NCBI GenBank assembly: GCA_020744425.1
Contig: JAGMUV010000017.1
Span: forward strand, 124,001-188,000
DNA: 64,000 bases
Reading direction: 5' to 3'
DNA from: Dactylonectria macrodidyma
Taxonomy: Eukaryota; Ascomycota; Sordariomycetes; Hypocreales; Nectriaceae
The notes below the pieces were generated by a model that did not search any database, had not been told where the DNA came from, and saw only the letters and a list, made by a program, of their open reading frames with translations. Positions 1 through 12,020 of this stretch are shown here, in pieces. Every line of letters starts with the position of its first letter. Within the stretch, counting starts at the first letter, position 1. The position numbers were made by a program, and so were the translations under genes.

Positions 1-1318
1 AGTAACGGCATCTTCTGCTATTACAAGAGATAGGCCTCCAATTCAACAATAATAACTTAAAGAACAAATTGAAGAAAAGTTAGTTTAGGAACTTGATCAT
101 ACAACTTAGGAGGGGTAATACTGTTCCTCTTTTAGCTGGTGTTATTTTTAGCTTTGGTAAGGACTTTTGAGCACTTCCTCCATATGAGCCCACTGAATAA
201 CCTCATTAATAGGCCATCCAACACTGCTGGGCTCGAACGCACGTCCTCCAGCAGCAACCGCATCCCTACTCTTCTGCATGTCAACGTACGTGCTTTGGTT
301 TTATTCACCGTGGTCCCGAAAAAGCAACGATGGTCTTATGCGGTGATGCAGGGCTTAACGCTTTGGGCTGGTCGCGATTTGGCCAGTCCTCGTATTAAGG
401 CATTCTCCCATCCTAGCGCCCCACCCCTCCAGCCAAGTCTCAGCTAGGTTAGTCATCCGAGGGCGTCCCGAGCTCGCCATTCAATTTGGGTCCCAGCAAT
501 CTGGTAAATTCATGGGATGCACTATCATCCCAGTCCTCGCTGCTGGGGAACCTTTTTACATGTATGCGACGCGGTGACAAGTTCCATTGCGCTTCATTCT
601 GTTCTGCAGGAGGAGACCTCGAACCTATTGCAGTATCCAATATATTCTCGGTCGCATATCTGGGTCTGCATGCCTGGCGGGATTTGGGACTCAAAATGTG
701 TTTGCGATATTGTTATGCTAGAGGGCTTGGTCACCACTTGCGTGAGGAGCTTGTCAGCTCTAGGCTGCCTCCTCACCTGTCATAAATCCTAGAGTTGGCG
801 AACTCGACAAGTCATCAGTTGCGATGTCGACTGCAGTTGTGGCGCGACTGCATGGTTAGCACCAGCTTGTATCATCACCGGATTGGACGCGGGATATGCT
901 ACGCTGAAGGTGTGTTGGGTGTGGTTCTGGGTGGCGCACGACTAGCATATAATGACTAGCGAGATGAAAGGCTACCACCAGTTCGCAAAACTCAACCTTT
1001 GGTTCACGCACTCAGCTCCAGACTGACATTGAATGAAAGGTGGGACGAAGATACCGCACGCTAAGCCTTAAACCATTTGCTTTGACCTGAACTCGCCGAT
1101 CTTGAAGGGGGATGGGATCCGCTACAGCGGGCCACACTACTGCAGCAATTGTCATTAGGTTCCGCGGCTCCACAACCAATTTGTTAGCAGACTGCGTCGC
1201 CGCCTGTGCGAAAGGAGCAATAGAACCCGATCCCAAAAGCCAATTGCAACATGCCCCGGTATAGCGGGCCGTCACGGGCCACAGGCGGGATCATGACGTT
1301 GCAACATCGGTGGCCTGA
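1..1318. other. No gene recognised
   Basis: Several short open frames exist on both strands, but none has a recognisable domain, a good start context or consistent splice signals. I see no RNA gene or repeat here. Confidence 0.5.
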
Positions 1319-1498
1319 GATCTCTTTGACTGCGCAAATGCTGGTGGGGCTGCCTGTAACAAATCGAATCAGAGTCGGTACACATTTCAGTTAGTAAATA
1401 CTTCAGTAACAGCGAAGCTGCTCACACACAGATTGGTATCTGTCAAACCTGGGGAAGTCCCACGCCGCCCCACCAGCATTTGCACAGTCAAAGAGATC
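1319..1498. mobile_element. MITE-like element with 32-bp terminal inverted repeats
   Basis: The left arm (1319-1350, beginning GATCTCTTTGACTG) and the right arm (1467-1498) are inverted copies that match at 31 of 32 positions; the one difference is C/T. They enclose about 116 bp with no open frame. Long terminal inverted repeats around a short non-coding core are typical of miniature inverted-repeat transposable elements. I could not define a clean target-site duplication at the flanks, so the superfamily is unknown. Confidence 0.7.
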
Positions 1499-2120
1499 GT
1501 CTGAGTCGAGCTTGAATCGTGAGAGAAGAGGTCCAAGCTCATTCATTCAGCGAAGGGGTCCGATCCCGATCTGACAGGCGCCAGGAACGCGATAGGTGTG
1601 CCGGAGACGCATATGGGTTATGGACACGGGTAAAATCGGCATGCAATCTCAAGCCCTGGCGAACAGGGGCACAAGCTGTGGTGAAGGGTTTTGTTTGATG
1701 TTAGCGGAGCTGTTGGCAAGTCCTCTGATCAAGCTGCGCACTAGATGCGTGGTCTAGCGGCCATCACCGCCGCCGCCTCATCGATCCTGACGCACCACAG
1801 GACAATGGAGGTAGGTAGGGAGACTCGATAGTGTCCTGTGGGAGGTGATAGTTTGCCTGGGACGTGATGGGTGATGCGGGAGGTAGATGCCGAGGAGATG
1901 TATTTTTGAGTGTGTCTGAGATGCCCGGGGGTCCTTAGTGTTTGAGAGTCTCATGGTCTGATTAGGATCTCTTTGGACAGCTTGCGCGTAAAAAAACCAA
2001 GAGAGATTGTGATGTAAGACAAGGCGGGGACTGGGGCGAGGTCATTGGTGAGGAGATGGAAGAGGGGGAGAGTGTAAGATGACCGATTTGTCGATGTCAC
2101 GGCATGGCTTGGGGAAGAGA

Positions 2121-2186
2121 GAAGAGAGGCCAAGGGAAGAGGGAAGAGAGGCCAAGGGAAGAGGGAAGAGAGGCCGAGGGAAGAGG
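2121..2186. repeat. 22-bp tandem repeat, three copies
   Basis: Three consecutive units of GAAGAGAGGCCAAGGGAAGA plus GG. The third unit has one A-to-G change. The strand is purine-rich. Confidence 0.9.
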
Positions 2187-2635
2187 GAATGTGGTCCGGG
2201 GAAGTGGGAAGGGCGATGGCGTTTGGTGTAACCGACACTTTGCTTGGGTGAGAGAGATTTGTCGATCTGGTGACCGGGGTGTGATGGACGATGGCCGATA
2301 GTACGCGGGGTTAGCGCGAGTGTGGCTTGGTGTCAGCGGTGGGAGCTGGCGTCGAGCTCATGGTCAAAGGAGGATGATCCGCAGACGTGATATTACTGGC
2401 GCGAGAGCCTCACCCCAATCCCATCTCGCTCTTGACTACGCAGGCCGCTTAATAATCCCTCTGTTCACCTCTTTGTCGCTCCGACATGTGGCCCTGGGAG
2501 GATATGACTCCAGTTCTTCACATGCAGCCGTCTCCAGGAAGCTAATATTATGGTTGATGTGGTGTGTGATAAAGCATGTTAGTAGGTGACTCGGTGTCCG
2601 CTCAGATGGAATGCCGAGGTAATCCCGATGTGTAG

Positions 2636-2663
2636 CTGGGTGGCTGGGTGGCTGGGTGGCTGG
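2636..2663. repeat. 8-bp tandem repeat CTGGGTGG
   Basis: About three and a half copies of CTGGGTGG in a row. It is a simple minisatellite with no coding role apparent. Confidence 0.85.
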
Positions 2664-3858
2664 CTTCCCCTCTTCGGTGGCCTGCAGGCCATCGGGTAAA
2701 CCGTGGGATAGTCATTCCTGGAACATGTTATGTATTCCCAGAAAGGCAAACCGGGTGGACTCCATTATATTCACCATTAAAGAGAGAGGGTTCGGCCAAG
2801 GCTAGGTCAAGATCCTAGGCGTTGTGATGGACTCACAGCTTCGTTACAAACAAATTGAAATGGCAGCAGCCAAAGGCCTCGAAGCAGTGATGGGGCCAAG
2901 ACGGCTCAGTGGGTTGTCGCTCTCCAGACATATGTTTGTGGCGATGGTGGCTCCAGTGACAGACTAGGCCACCAACATCTAGATGCATGCGTACGGGGGC
3001 GTTGACAAGGGCCATCAACAAAGTTCAGAGTTTAGGAGCGCAAGTGATAGTCGGCACGTTCCACGGTGGCAACCGCCGTGGCGGAGGCAGAAGCGAACTG
3101 TTGAGACCGAATGGCTAAGATGGCCCTATCTGCTGGTAGCAGAGATGTGGATACTATGTAATGAGCTGTGCTCCTCACAGACACATGTAACTTAGACCTT
3201 TTCAATATGAACTGCAGCTTTTTGGTTTTATCACGAACATACTTCCAGCTCGAGAACGGTTCGCCAAGAGGGCAACCAAGCTATGTCATAGATCACCGAA
3301 CGCTACCGGATAGTAAACCCCTCCGAAGAGTTGCATGCCGGACATTCAGAACATTTGTGTCACCCTTATAACTCATTGCCAGGGCGCATCAGGGGTTACC
3401 TGTAAACAGGATGGAGACAATTCACCAATTTGCATTGGGAACCTGGGAAGAGCGTGTACGGCTGATTACTGAAGACAATGAGGATAAGGTGATCGAGGCA
3501 GCCAATGCGGGGGGGCGTGCGAATCACTATAGGCAGCTCTACAAGGAACGACATGGTAGGCATAGGCTGGATGGAATAATTCGTCCATTCTTTCATTATT
3601 CACTCAGATATGCATACTTCTGCGCATGGACCTTTTGAAATTGGCATTGGATGATGATGAAGTACATGTACTCATGGCCTAACCTCGCTGTAGACTGAGA
3701 TCCCAACCATGGGGGAAGACAGAGGAGAGAGATTGAAATATAGTAGAGTAGCAAGAAAGCCTAGAAACAAGGGAGGTGTATGTGTCTAAACACGTGCCGT
3801 CAACTCGGTCTATCTCGACCAAGGCTCTTGTCTACTGGTTGATCTTATCGTTGGCCTT

Positions 3859-4361
3859 CTAGGCCGCCTCAGCTTTCTTGGCGCTGATGAAGCTGCCGAG
3901 CCAGCTTAGCGTCTCGTTGCTAACGAGGAGAACTGTCGTGAACACCGCCTTGCCGTGGGCGACCAGGCCGGCGACCAGGCCGGCCTGCTCGTTCTGCTTA
4001 TACTCGATGGAGTAGACCTTGAGAACGTGGTCCTTGCCCGCGAGGCCCCTAGTGTAGGGTAGCAGGATGAGACGCTTGGTTTCGTTGTAGAGTTCACCGG
4101 TGGGCTTCTTGACGATGGGGAAACGCTCATCGATGTTGTTGAGGGTCTTGTCGCCGAGCTCATCGGCCTTTTGGACGTAGGGCGAGACGTACTCGTCGGC
4201 CTTGTGAACGCCGTCTTTGATGACGGGGTAGTTCAGGAGGTGCTGGAGCGCGGTTAGTGGGCGGGGTGCTTGGGGATTGCGCTGGAAGTGGTGATAAGAC
4301 GTACCTTGATAAAGGCGGATCCGTGTGTCGGGTTGCCGCCATTAGCTTGTGCAGGGGCCAT
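3859..4361 (-). CDS. Perilipin-like lipid-droplet protein (CAP20/Mpl1 family)
   Basis: Two exons on the minus strand, 4361-4305 and 4242-3859, joined across a 62-nt intron (GTACGT donor, CTCCAG acceptor), give 146 residues. The product begins MAPAQANGGNPTHG and contains the motif LNYPVIKDGVHKADEYVSPY and a DERFPIVKKPTGELYN segment, which I associate with fungal CAP20 and Metarhizium Mpl1. Proteins of this family coat lipid droplets and help build appressorium turgor in plant and insect pathogens. This copy is somewhat shorter than the roughly 180-residue members I know. A 12-bp direct duplication near 3960-3984 encodes GLVAGLVA. The next gene, a superoxide dismutase, is divergent, with about 1.2 kb between the two start codons. 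The family call is fairly secure; the role in virulence is inference only. Confidence 0.85.
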
Positions 4362-5592
4362 CTCGAAAGCTGAGGTGATATGTGAGGTGACTGGAAGGGG
4401 CGGAAGATGGAGTCGGAAGCTTGGTGGGCTAGGTGAGGAATCTGTCCAGTCGTGATGACTGATAATGTGATGATGGAAGGGTGTATATGCAGGAGGTTCG
4501 ATCGGCCACAAGTCAGGTAGGTACCTTGGTAGTCAGGCGAGTGAAGACAATGCGATGATAGTCAGGCAAGGTCAGCGTCAGCCGATAAGAAGCTGACAGA
4601 AGAAGGATGAAGCGTATGAGAGGGCAATGGGAGGAGGTTAGATGGATGGGGAGCTGGGAGTTGGGAGCTGGGAGTCAGGAGCTAAAAGGACAACGCAAGC
4701 GACCGGGTTTTATTTAAAAACGCCACAGGTTGATTGGCAGTGCACACCAGGAAGGGAATCTATTATCACAGGATGATGTTTGGTATTTTTGGTTTTGGCA
4801 TGTGCATGTGCTTCTCTTGTCGCTTGTGAGAACGCAAGCTTCCTGCGATTAGGCGATCGCTGGATCGTGACGGGATGGAATTGGGGCCGTTGTGACGGGG
4901 GGACGGCGTGGGGCTCCTCAACTCCACCATCCCAGGGCTATTTCGGGCTCTGAAACAGTAATGTCCCGGTTGACCTGGTACGTGGTCCCCATCCTCTCTC
5001 TTCCTCTGCCCCTCAGTCCCACGGCTGGAGACCGATTTAAGGGCCGCCGCCGCTTGGCGGAAAGCAGAGATGAGGTATCCACTAACTTTTGAGTGCGTTG
5101 GATTTAGGTGATTGAACTTCTTTTGACGGTCCCACGGCGACGTGGGCGAAGGAACTGTTACTCTCAACTCTTAAGCGAAGGGGGTTGGTATCTACAGCAT
5201 CTCCTTAGTTGCTTGTCGTCATTGCGTCGCCTGGTCGTCATCATTGCGTCGCCAAGTGTATATTTACGCAATGTAGAGCCACCTTCAAGTGGTTGCCAGC
5301 ACTTTGACGGAAAATTGGTCCCTGCTGGGTGTTGAGGGGCTGGCTCTGGGGTCACCCGCTACAGGTGGTTGGAGGGGCGCGGGTAGTTCTATTAACGCAA
5401 CCTTTAGTGACGTGTAAATAGAACGACTGGACGTAATCGGTACCGCTCGCCTTGGATATCGACTGAAGCAGAACCCAACTGGCAATTGATTCTCTAATCT
5501 TTGATCCATTCGTTGATATAGAGCCGGGCTGACAAGTAACCCCCACGTCAATAGTTTGGAAGTCGACAAAATACACCTTCATTGTCATCACC
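4362..5592. promoter_or_regulatory. Divergent intergenic region between perilipin-like and SOD genes
   Basis: About 1.2 kb holding the 5' regions of two divergent genes. A CT-rich tract lies just upstream of the SOD start. I see no convincing gene here; short overlapping frames lack family signatures. No specific transcription-factor site can be defended. Confidence 0.5.
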
Positions 5593-6352
5593 ATGTCGCC
5601 TACCCTACTGCGCGCCACGCCCGTCCTGCGCGCAGGCCTCCGCGCCCGCGCTGTCAAGTCCCTCGCCGCCATTGCCTCTACCAGCTTCGTCCGCGGCAAG
5701 GCCACCCTCCCCGACCTCCCCTGTAAGCTCTCTCCCCCGTTCCTCGGTTCCTCTCAAACCCAGGGTCACTGACCCGAGGTGTTCAGATGACTACGGCGCC
5801 CTAGAGCCCTACATCTCTGGCCAGATCATGGAGCTTCACCACTCCAAGCACCACCAGACGTACGTCAACGGCTTTAACGCCGCCCTCGAGGCCCTCGCCG
5901 ATGCCAGCGCCAAGGGCGACGCAAAGGCCGTCGTCGCCCAGGCACCCTTGATCAACTTCCACGGCGGCGGCCACGTCAACCACTCGCTCTTCTGGGAGAA
6001 CCTCGCCCCCAATGGCAAGGGTGGCGGTAGCGAGCCCGAGGGCAAGCTCCTGACTGCCATCAAGGGGGACTTCGGCTCCTTCGACGCGCTCCAGAAGCAG
6101 ACCAACGCCGCCCTCGCCGGCATCCAGGGCTCCGGCTGGGCCTGGCTCGTCAAGGACAAGACGTCCGGTACCCTCAGCGTTGTCACCCGCGCCAACCAGG
6201 ATCCCGTCACCGGCAACCTCAAGCCCCTCCTCGGCATCGACGCCTGGGAGCATGCCTACTACCTCCAGTACCAGAACCGTAAGGCGGAGTACTTTGGCGC
6301 CATCTGGGACGTCATCAACTGGGGCACCGTCTCCAAGCGCTTCGAGAAATAA
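5593..6352 (+). CDS. sod2: Mitochondrial manganese superoxide dismutase
   Basis: Exons 5593-5722 and 5787-6352 are joined across a 64-nt intron (GTAAGC donor, TTCAG acceptor) and give 231 residues. The enzyme converts superoxide to oxygen and hydrogen peroxide, normally in the mitochondrial matrix. The first ~35 residues are Arg/Ala/Ser-rich without acids (MSPTLLRATPVLRAGLRARA), as expected of a mitochondrial presequence. The mature part starts at LPDLPYDYGALEPYISG. Metal ligands are visible in MELHHSKHHQTYVNGFN, GGGHVNHSLFW and DAWEHAYYLQY. The GIQGSGWAWL segment carries the Gln position typical of Mn rather than Fe enzymes. The intron splits the Tyr codon of PYDYGALE. The frame is intact, with high third-position C usage unlike the surrounding AT-richer DNA, consistent with a conserved, well-expressed gene. 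Confidence 0.96.
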
Positions 6353-8200
6353 GTACAATGGAGAGGGGGAGTTACTAATTAATATTAATAAAAAGTTAAT
6401 TTTTGTAAAAAAGGAATATCTCTATCGATAGAAATGTTTACAAGACTGGTTCCCAGAGTGAAGGAGGATTAGAATGAGGAATATAAGACTTGGCCCCGTC
6501 ACAAAATTTGCCTTACCTTGCCGCGCAAACTTCCAATGAACACCAGAGGCCCTCCTGATAGCCTGATCATCACCCACAGACTCCGAGTAGAGAACCCTGC
6601 TTATCAGTCGCGGGAACATGGCCTTCGATTCTGGATCTGGTAAGTACCACTCTGCTGGAGCATCTTATCGATGAGTGGTTCCAGGGCTGCAGTCGGGATA
6701 TTCGCCTCCGAGAGTGGTAGAGGTTTTGGAGGCGTGTCTGAGACTAGGACACCTGGCCGTAAGGTGCGAAGGCTGATGCTGCGGCGAAGGAATCGAATCA
6801 GATTTATGCCTGGCTGCAGTGATGTTATAAATCATGGCACTAATACTTAATGTTCTGTTCTCGGTGATTCTGTCAACCTTAACCTGTTTAAAGGCTGGCA
6901 TAAAGGGCCTGTGATCAGACGCCATGTCGCGAATGTTGGCTCGTTATCATGTAATGCTGATCGGTAGTGGCGCGCGAAAATGAAGAACCATTAGGTGACG
7001 ATAGAACCATCTACCGGTTTAACGTCCAGGTTATGATATTAACGGGTAGATTCACTTGGTAAGAATAATACATATGGAAATAATTATGAGAACAACATGT
7101 GATATTCCGGGGAGAAGCAGTGAGAGCTCAAGACCAGCTGTTGAGATTGGTATCTGGCGACGATATCCTAGAACCCGCCAACCCACCACTCCCTTGATTT
7201 GACGTGTGAAAGCTAATAACTTGTGTCAAGATGGCAATTCTTTTGGTAGGCCCTGGATTGGCCGGTGTTAAACTCTGATCACATTGCTAGGAAACTTCTG
7301 TTGTTGCAGTACTTATTTATATTGTTGAGCGGGCAATTTCCCAATATTATATTCCACGGTATATACTCTTTTATTCTGAAGGCAGCAAACCGCCGTTCTC
7401 CATACAGTCCTAACGCCTAGCTTTATACTACTTCTATTTCACTTTTATTACCCCAGGCACCGTCTAGCAAGGGCACAATCAAATATGGTACTCTCAAGTT
7501 CTCTCAACCAACATCTATTTAGCCATTTTGGTGATGCTTCTAATCGTGAAGAATTTCACCACCATAACCCTGAGATACTCTTCACGCCCTCTAGCTCGAG
7601 GACTCTGAAGCTTATTGGAGAGTTTGACCCTAATCTGTGTGTTTGCCCTCCCTTACCTTCTTACTTCCCTGTTTCTAATGCAACCAAGCTTGCTGGAATC
7701 GTAAAAGCAGCGACGGGACGTCCCGTCACCGCCACCATCGCAGTTGGCAGACACGGCGTTGAGGCAGGCGGCAATGTCCCCCACGAGGAGCATCGTGGAT
7801 GTGGATGTGTTGATGGTCAGTGGAGTGTGTAGTGTGGCACGCGACCTGATCTTGATGCGGTAGGGTGGAAACATTAAGGGCAGGGTTCAGATAGGTAAAA
7901 TTGCGGCTAGGACGATGGCGGCGAAGTGAAAAGTCAAATGGGTGGAAGGCGAGCAAGGGATGAGTGGATGAACCGCAGGCGCTAATTGTTAGGGCCAGAA
8001 CGTGTATGTATGGTACTTGGATGGGTAGAAATACATCCTTCCAGGTGGGAATGAAATGCGAGTCCACCACCACCTCCTTCTGACCACATCTACCTGATGC
8101 AAAGAACATAAAGCGGGCCCCGCGTCACGAAAATGCCAAAACAATGAAGTCTCAATTCTAGGGACGATGGAGAACCTCGCCAAAAAATTGGACCATCAAC
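6353..8200. other. AT-richer intergenic stretch
   Basis: The first ~100 bases are the SOD 3' region, AT-rich after the stop. One open frame at 7485-7832 starts with ATG and could encode 115 residues, but it has no motif or homology I recognise and no clear splice context, so I do not call it a gene. Confidence 0.45.
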
Positions 8201-8841
8201 ATGAGGACCAACACCACCGCTTTGGATGAGGATGTCTCACCTGCACAGCCGGGTTACCTTCAGCTACTCATCTACTTCGGTATTGTGTTCCTCATAACCC
8301 TGATATACTCCTCGTTTTGGTGCGTTCTCCTCGCGCACCAATGGGTTGGCTTTTTTTATTTTTTTTATTTTTTTTATTTTTTACATTCAACCTTGTCCTT
8401 GATAATTAACATAAGACACAGGTATTTTCTAACGCGACTGGAACGCGGACGGGTGGTCAGCCATCTAGATAATCTAGAGACTGCCAGACGTCCCTACGCA
8501 GTCGAAACCCTTGATCAAGTAGTTCCAGCCCAGACTTACAAGAAATGGAAAGCCGAAACAAAAGATGCTGGGGCATCCGCTGAACGACCCAGAACCTTTC
8601 TCGACTGGTATACGCTTCCAATCAATAAGCCAGCATGTGGTTAGGATCTAACACTCCACATACTAGCGTCATTTGCCTAGAGACATTACAGGATAGTGAC
8701 AAGGTCCGTCACTTACCGTGCGGTCACATCTTCCACTCAAATTGCATCACGATGTGGTTCTTGAACCGGCGCGACACCTGTCCGGTTTGCAAACTTTGCT
8801 ACATGTCTCAGAGAGCCAGCACCTCAGGCAATCGCCTGTAG
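8201..8841 (+). CDS. Membrane-anchored RING-H2 finger protein (putative E3 ubiquitin ligase)
   Basis: Three exons, 8201-8319, 8422-8607 and 8667-8841, give 159 residues. Introns of 102 nt (GTGCGT...CACAG, with a T-rich tract and an ATTAAC branch) and 59 nt (GTATAC, CTAAC branch, TAG acceptor) are well formed. A single membrane segment, YLQLLIYFGIVFLITLIYSS, lies near residue 25-45. The C-terminal half carries CVICLETLQDSDKVRHLPC, then GHIFHSNC and DTCPVCK, which is a complete C-x2-C...C-x-H-x2-H-x2-C...C-x2-C RING-H2 finger. The first zinc-ligand Cys codon is created only by splicing at 8607/8667. This architecture is known for endomembrane E3 ligases. The C-terminal tail after the RING is short (about 15 residues), so a further exon is possible. 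Confidence 0.82.
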
Positions 8842-10155
8842 CCGAAAGATGCGATCCATCTAGGGGGGGATTCCATAGCTCCATAACAGGTTGGGGGGAT
8901 CAACTACCCAACCCCTCGCTGTCCTTAACGACTTGAAACACGCTCTCCAACGGGCACTTGAAATCTCAGCTATTGGGTGGGTATAGTGATGTGTCGTAAT
9001 GTAAAATGGGTTGTGAGACAGAAGTAGGTATAGTCAACCATACTATGTAACTAGACTGCGTTGTGCTCTGCCTCTTCAACACATAATCTAGCCCTTTCAA
9101 CATCACCAACTTCACATCTACATTATGTCTTTATTCGATTCGCGTGGGGCCGAAGCCGGAGTTGGGGTTGCACTGGGAAGAGGAGTCGGCGGGGCAGCAT
9201 GTCCGCTAGAGGTTAGATTTGCAGGGCGAGGTGAACTTTGCAATCGCCTCCCCGAAAGGTGTAGGGTCAGAAGATGATGAGTGGGCCGTCGCGGCGCCGG
9301 GCGATGGCGTTGTCTGGGCAGGGCCGGAAACTCCCTTGTCGAGAAGAGACGTAGTTCTGCTCGAGGGCCGGGCAGTTGCACCATGAGACGATGGTCGAGC
9401 AAGCCGACCACTTTGCCGTGCAGGTCAACAGAGCATTGTTCTCGAACTGGGTGTCATGCCTCTCGGCCATCATCTTGCACAGCGAGGTCCACAGATTAGC
9501 ATGGACAGGGAAGATGGCAAAGACCTGGAAGCCTCTTATACGGCGTCTTTCAGCGTTTGGCGGGGGCAACAAAGGCGGTTAGCAGACGAAGCTGTAGCAC
9601 CTAATCTGGACTACTGTACAAAGTACTCAGCTTTTTGGCAATAATCGCGAATGCGTTGCTTCCTCCTCCGGAAATGGCCGTTCCCCACTGGAATCCGCGC
9701 ACGCAGATTCCGGCGTAAGCGGATACGCATACAAGGTAACCCCCTTCAACAGGTTGGCTTCAACCAAACTAGGCAATGAATACACTATAGCTGATTACGG
9801 GTTTGCAATTTGACCCCTTTGCTTATGGGCAACATCGATGAGCTGGAACGGGCTCTAGGCATCGGTTTAATTCTAGTTCGATATCACAAGTGAGAAATTT
9901 CCTTGTTCTCGCTTCGCGGCGTATCATAATCACGTCATGCTCTTGGCGGGGGGCAACTGTCCAGTTAGTTTAACACCCATTATCTCAGAATGACGATGTA
10001 AAGCAGCTTCCAGTATTCAATACAACATTGGGTTCTTCTGCTTGAAAATCATTTCATTGCACTTAAAGTTAAGCCTACATCAATTTCAGCATTTAAACAC
10101 TGCGCTATCATCCCGAATGCACTCTGCAAATCACAACATACACGAAGGTCATCCC
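8842..10155. other. No gene recognised
   Basis: Overlapping short frames around 9118-9644 on both strands are mutually exclusive and have no domain signatures. I see nothing else I can support. Confidence 0.45.
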
Positions 10156-12020
10156 CTAAAGTTTGCGCTTCCGCTTCTTTTTCCTAAGCAACCCAATGTG
10201 CTTCCTCTGGATGGTCCGGACCAGCCAGTTATAAATCATCTCTCTCATGATGATGAGGGCGGTAGCAATGGTCGTCGGCACGGCGCACGCCCAGCTATCA
10301 TTAGTGTTAGTATGTGCCCTGAAAGTTAAGACTAAGGATGAGGGCACTAACAAGTACCAGATTCCATGATGGATCTCCGGAAATCCCTCCTCTGCAAAAT
10401 TCTGTCCAAAGAATCCAGTGATAAACGTCAGCGGGAGGAAAATAATCGTCACAATACTCAGCTGCTTCATTGACTCGTTCTGATTCGCAGAGATAGTGTT
10501 GAAGATGAGGTTGATCAGATTGTCAGATGAATGCTTTAACTGCTGTAAAGCTTCAGTGATGATAATACAGTGATCGAGCACGTCGCCGAGGTACGTATGC
10601 GTCAGGGGTGTGACGATAACGCCTGAGCTGGGATTCTCGAGTTCTTGGAGAGCTTGCTCATGAGTGAGGTAAGTCTTGTGATCACGAAGAACGTTGACGA
10701 GGTTTTCGATAGGGTTGAGGAAGCTGAGCAACTTGTTGATCTCACTAACGCAGATGTAAAGGCTCTTGCTTTGGTTTATGCTCGGGGAAGTGAGGACATC
10801 GAGCTCCAAGTCGGCGATAATATCAGTATAGACAGCCGTAATAGGAATAGCAAGATCAATAATAGCGTCAATGATTGCCTGAACCAGCAGGGAAGCATCA
10901 TTCGACTCTCGCAAGATTGTCCCCGGCGTGCTAAGTCGAGTAACAATTGGTCGCTCCACATCACCAGCGGAGACCTCAAAGAAAGAAATAGCTGTATTAT
11001 CATCGGTGAGAAAGATGGAGACCTGCTCCGCCGAGATGGCCATCTTGTACGGTGCCAATAGCGAATGTCTCTCCATAAAGTCCGTCCGAGCTTCGTTTCC
11101 AGAGGCGTGATATTGTTGCAAGGTTCGAATGAATGGCGTTTCATGCAGCTCTTCGCCGAGAGGTGTATTCGTGTTGCCGTTGCCCGTCATATCCTTTTCA
11201 GGATCATCAAGTGTCTTGCGGTTCTTCCAGAAGTCTTGGAATGTTTCTTTCAGCTGACCCAGGGGTTTTCGCGATAATATGCTACTGGAATCGGAAGAAC
11301 TGTCGTTCTCATCAACCAGACAGACGAGCTTCTGTAGAGTCATTACGATGAAGGCGTGATTCGGATACCTTCAAATTGTTAGCATCCAGTTATTTCTTCA
11401 ACAGCCATGTCTACTAACCAATCCGCCTTTGTCCTGTTCCTAATATTCATCATATCCTCCAACGCCAACTTGTGCAAGTTCTTTTTGTTCCCCACGGCCT
11501 GAATGACATCCCAACTCAGCCCATTGACGTTTATCCAGCGACATTTAGCCCACGGCTCCCTAGGCTGCTCCAAGAACTCGATAAACGACTCATTATCAAA
11601 ATGGCGCTTCACCATATTCGTTTTGGAAATGTCAATAACGGCTATCTCGCAAGGAGCGCTCAGGGTTAGCATTGACGCGTGCCCACCGTCGGGCAGCATT
11701 GGATCGTATCCAGGTTCCGAGCCAGGCTGCCAGCCCGGCCTCGTGCTGAACGCAGTATCGAACTCATCGTAATCCTCAACGGTCTTGAAAGTTAGCGCAC
11801 GGGTGTTTCGTCGTCGCAGAATAGGAGAGAAGTTGGTCTCGCGATGGATCTCAATGTCGGAGCGGGAGAGTTGTCGCGGGTCTGCACAAGGAGGCGGTGA
11901 GAGGTTCTCCGTGTCGAGCATTGGATTATGGTGGACGTGACGACCGTTTTCGTCATCGTTGGAAGCTTGGGTTTGGGAAGAGACTCGGCGGCCCTCGTTG
12001 TCGTTGCCGTTGAAAGACAT
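10156..12020 (-). CDS. CorA-like divalent-cation transporter family protein
   Basis: Three exons on the minus strand, 12020-11419, 11368-10358 and 10294-10156, give 583 residues. The introns are 50 nt (donor GTTAGT) and 63 nt (donor GTACTT, TACTAAC branch). The start ATG has a GCCGCC context. The N-terminal third is polar and cytosolic-looking, followed by a CorA-type alpha/beta region (CRWINVNGLSWDVIQAVG, then LHKLALEDMMNIRNRTKADW). Two C-terminal membrane helices are visible: SIVTIIFLPLTFITGFFGQN and a second after the last intron, WACAVPTTIATALIIMREMI. The loop motif is FFGQNF, where canonical CorA has GMN; fungal relatives often carry this variant. The protein ends in a basic KKKRKRKL tail. 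The likely role is magnesium or other metal-ion transport at the plasma membrane; the ion is not deducible. The second intron is the least certain part because the reading frame stays open through it. Confidence 0.88.

Larger units (their letters stand above)
1499..3858. other. Gene-free stretch with minisatellites
   Basis: No protein family is recognisable. Two small tandem arrays (2121-2186 and 2636-2663) lie here and are listed separately. The stretch just left of 3859 should hold the 3' untranslated region of the perilipin-like gene. Confidence 0.5.

Noticed and set aside
8320..8421. Open frame through FYFFYFFYF suggesting an unusual aromatic repeat in the RING protein
   Set aside because: The stretch has a GTGCGT donor, a T-rich tract, an ATTAAC branch site and a CACAG acceptor, and its removal keeps the frame. 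It is an intron.
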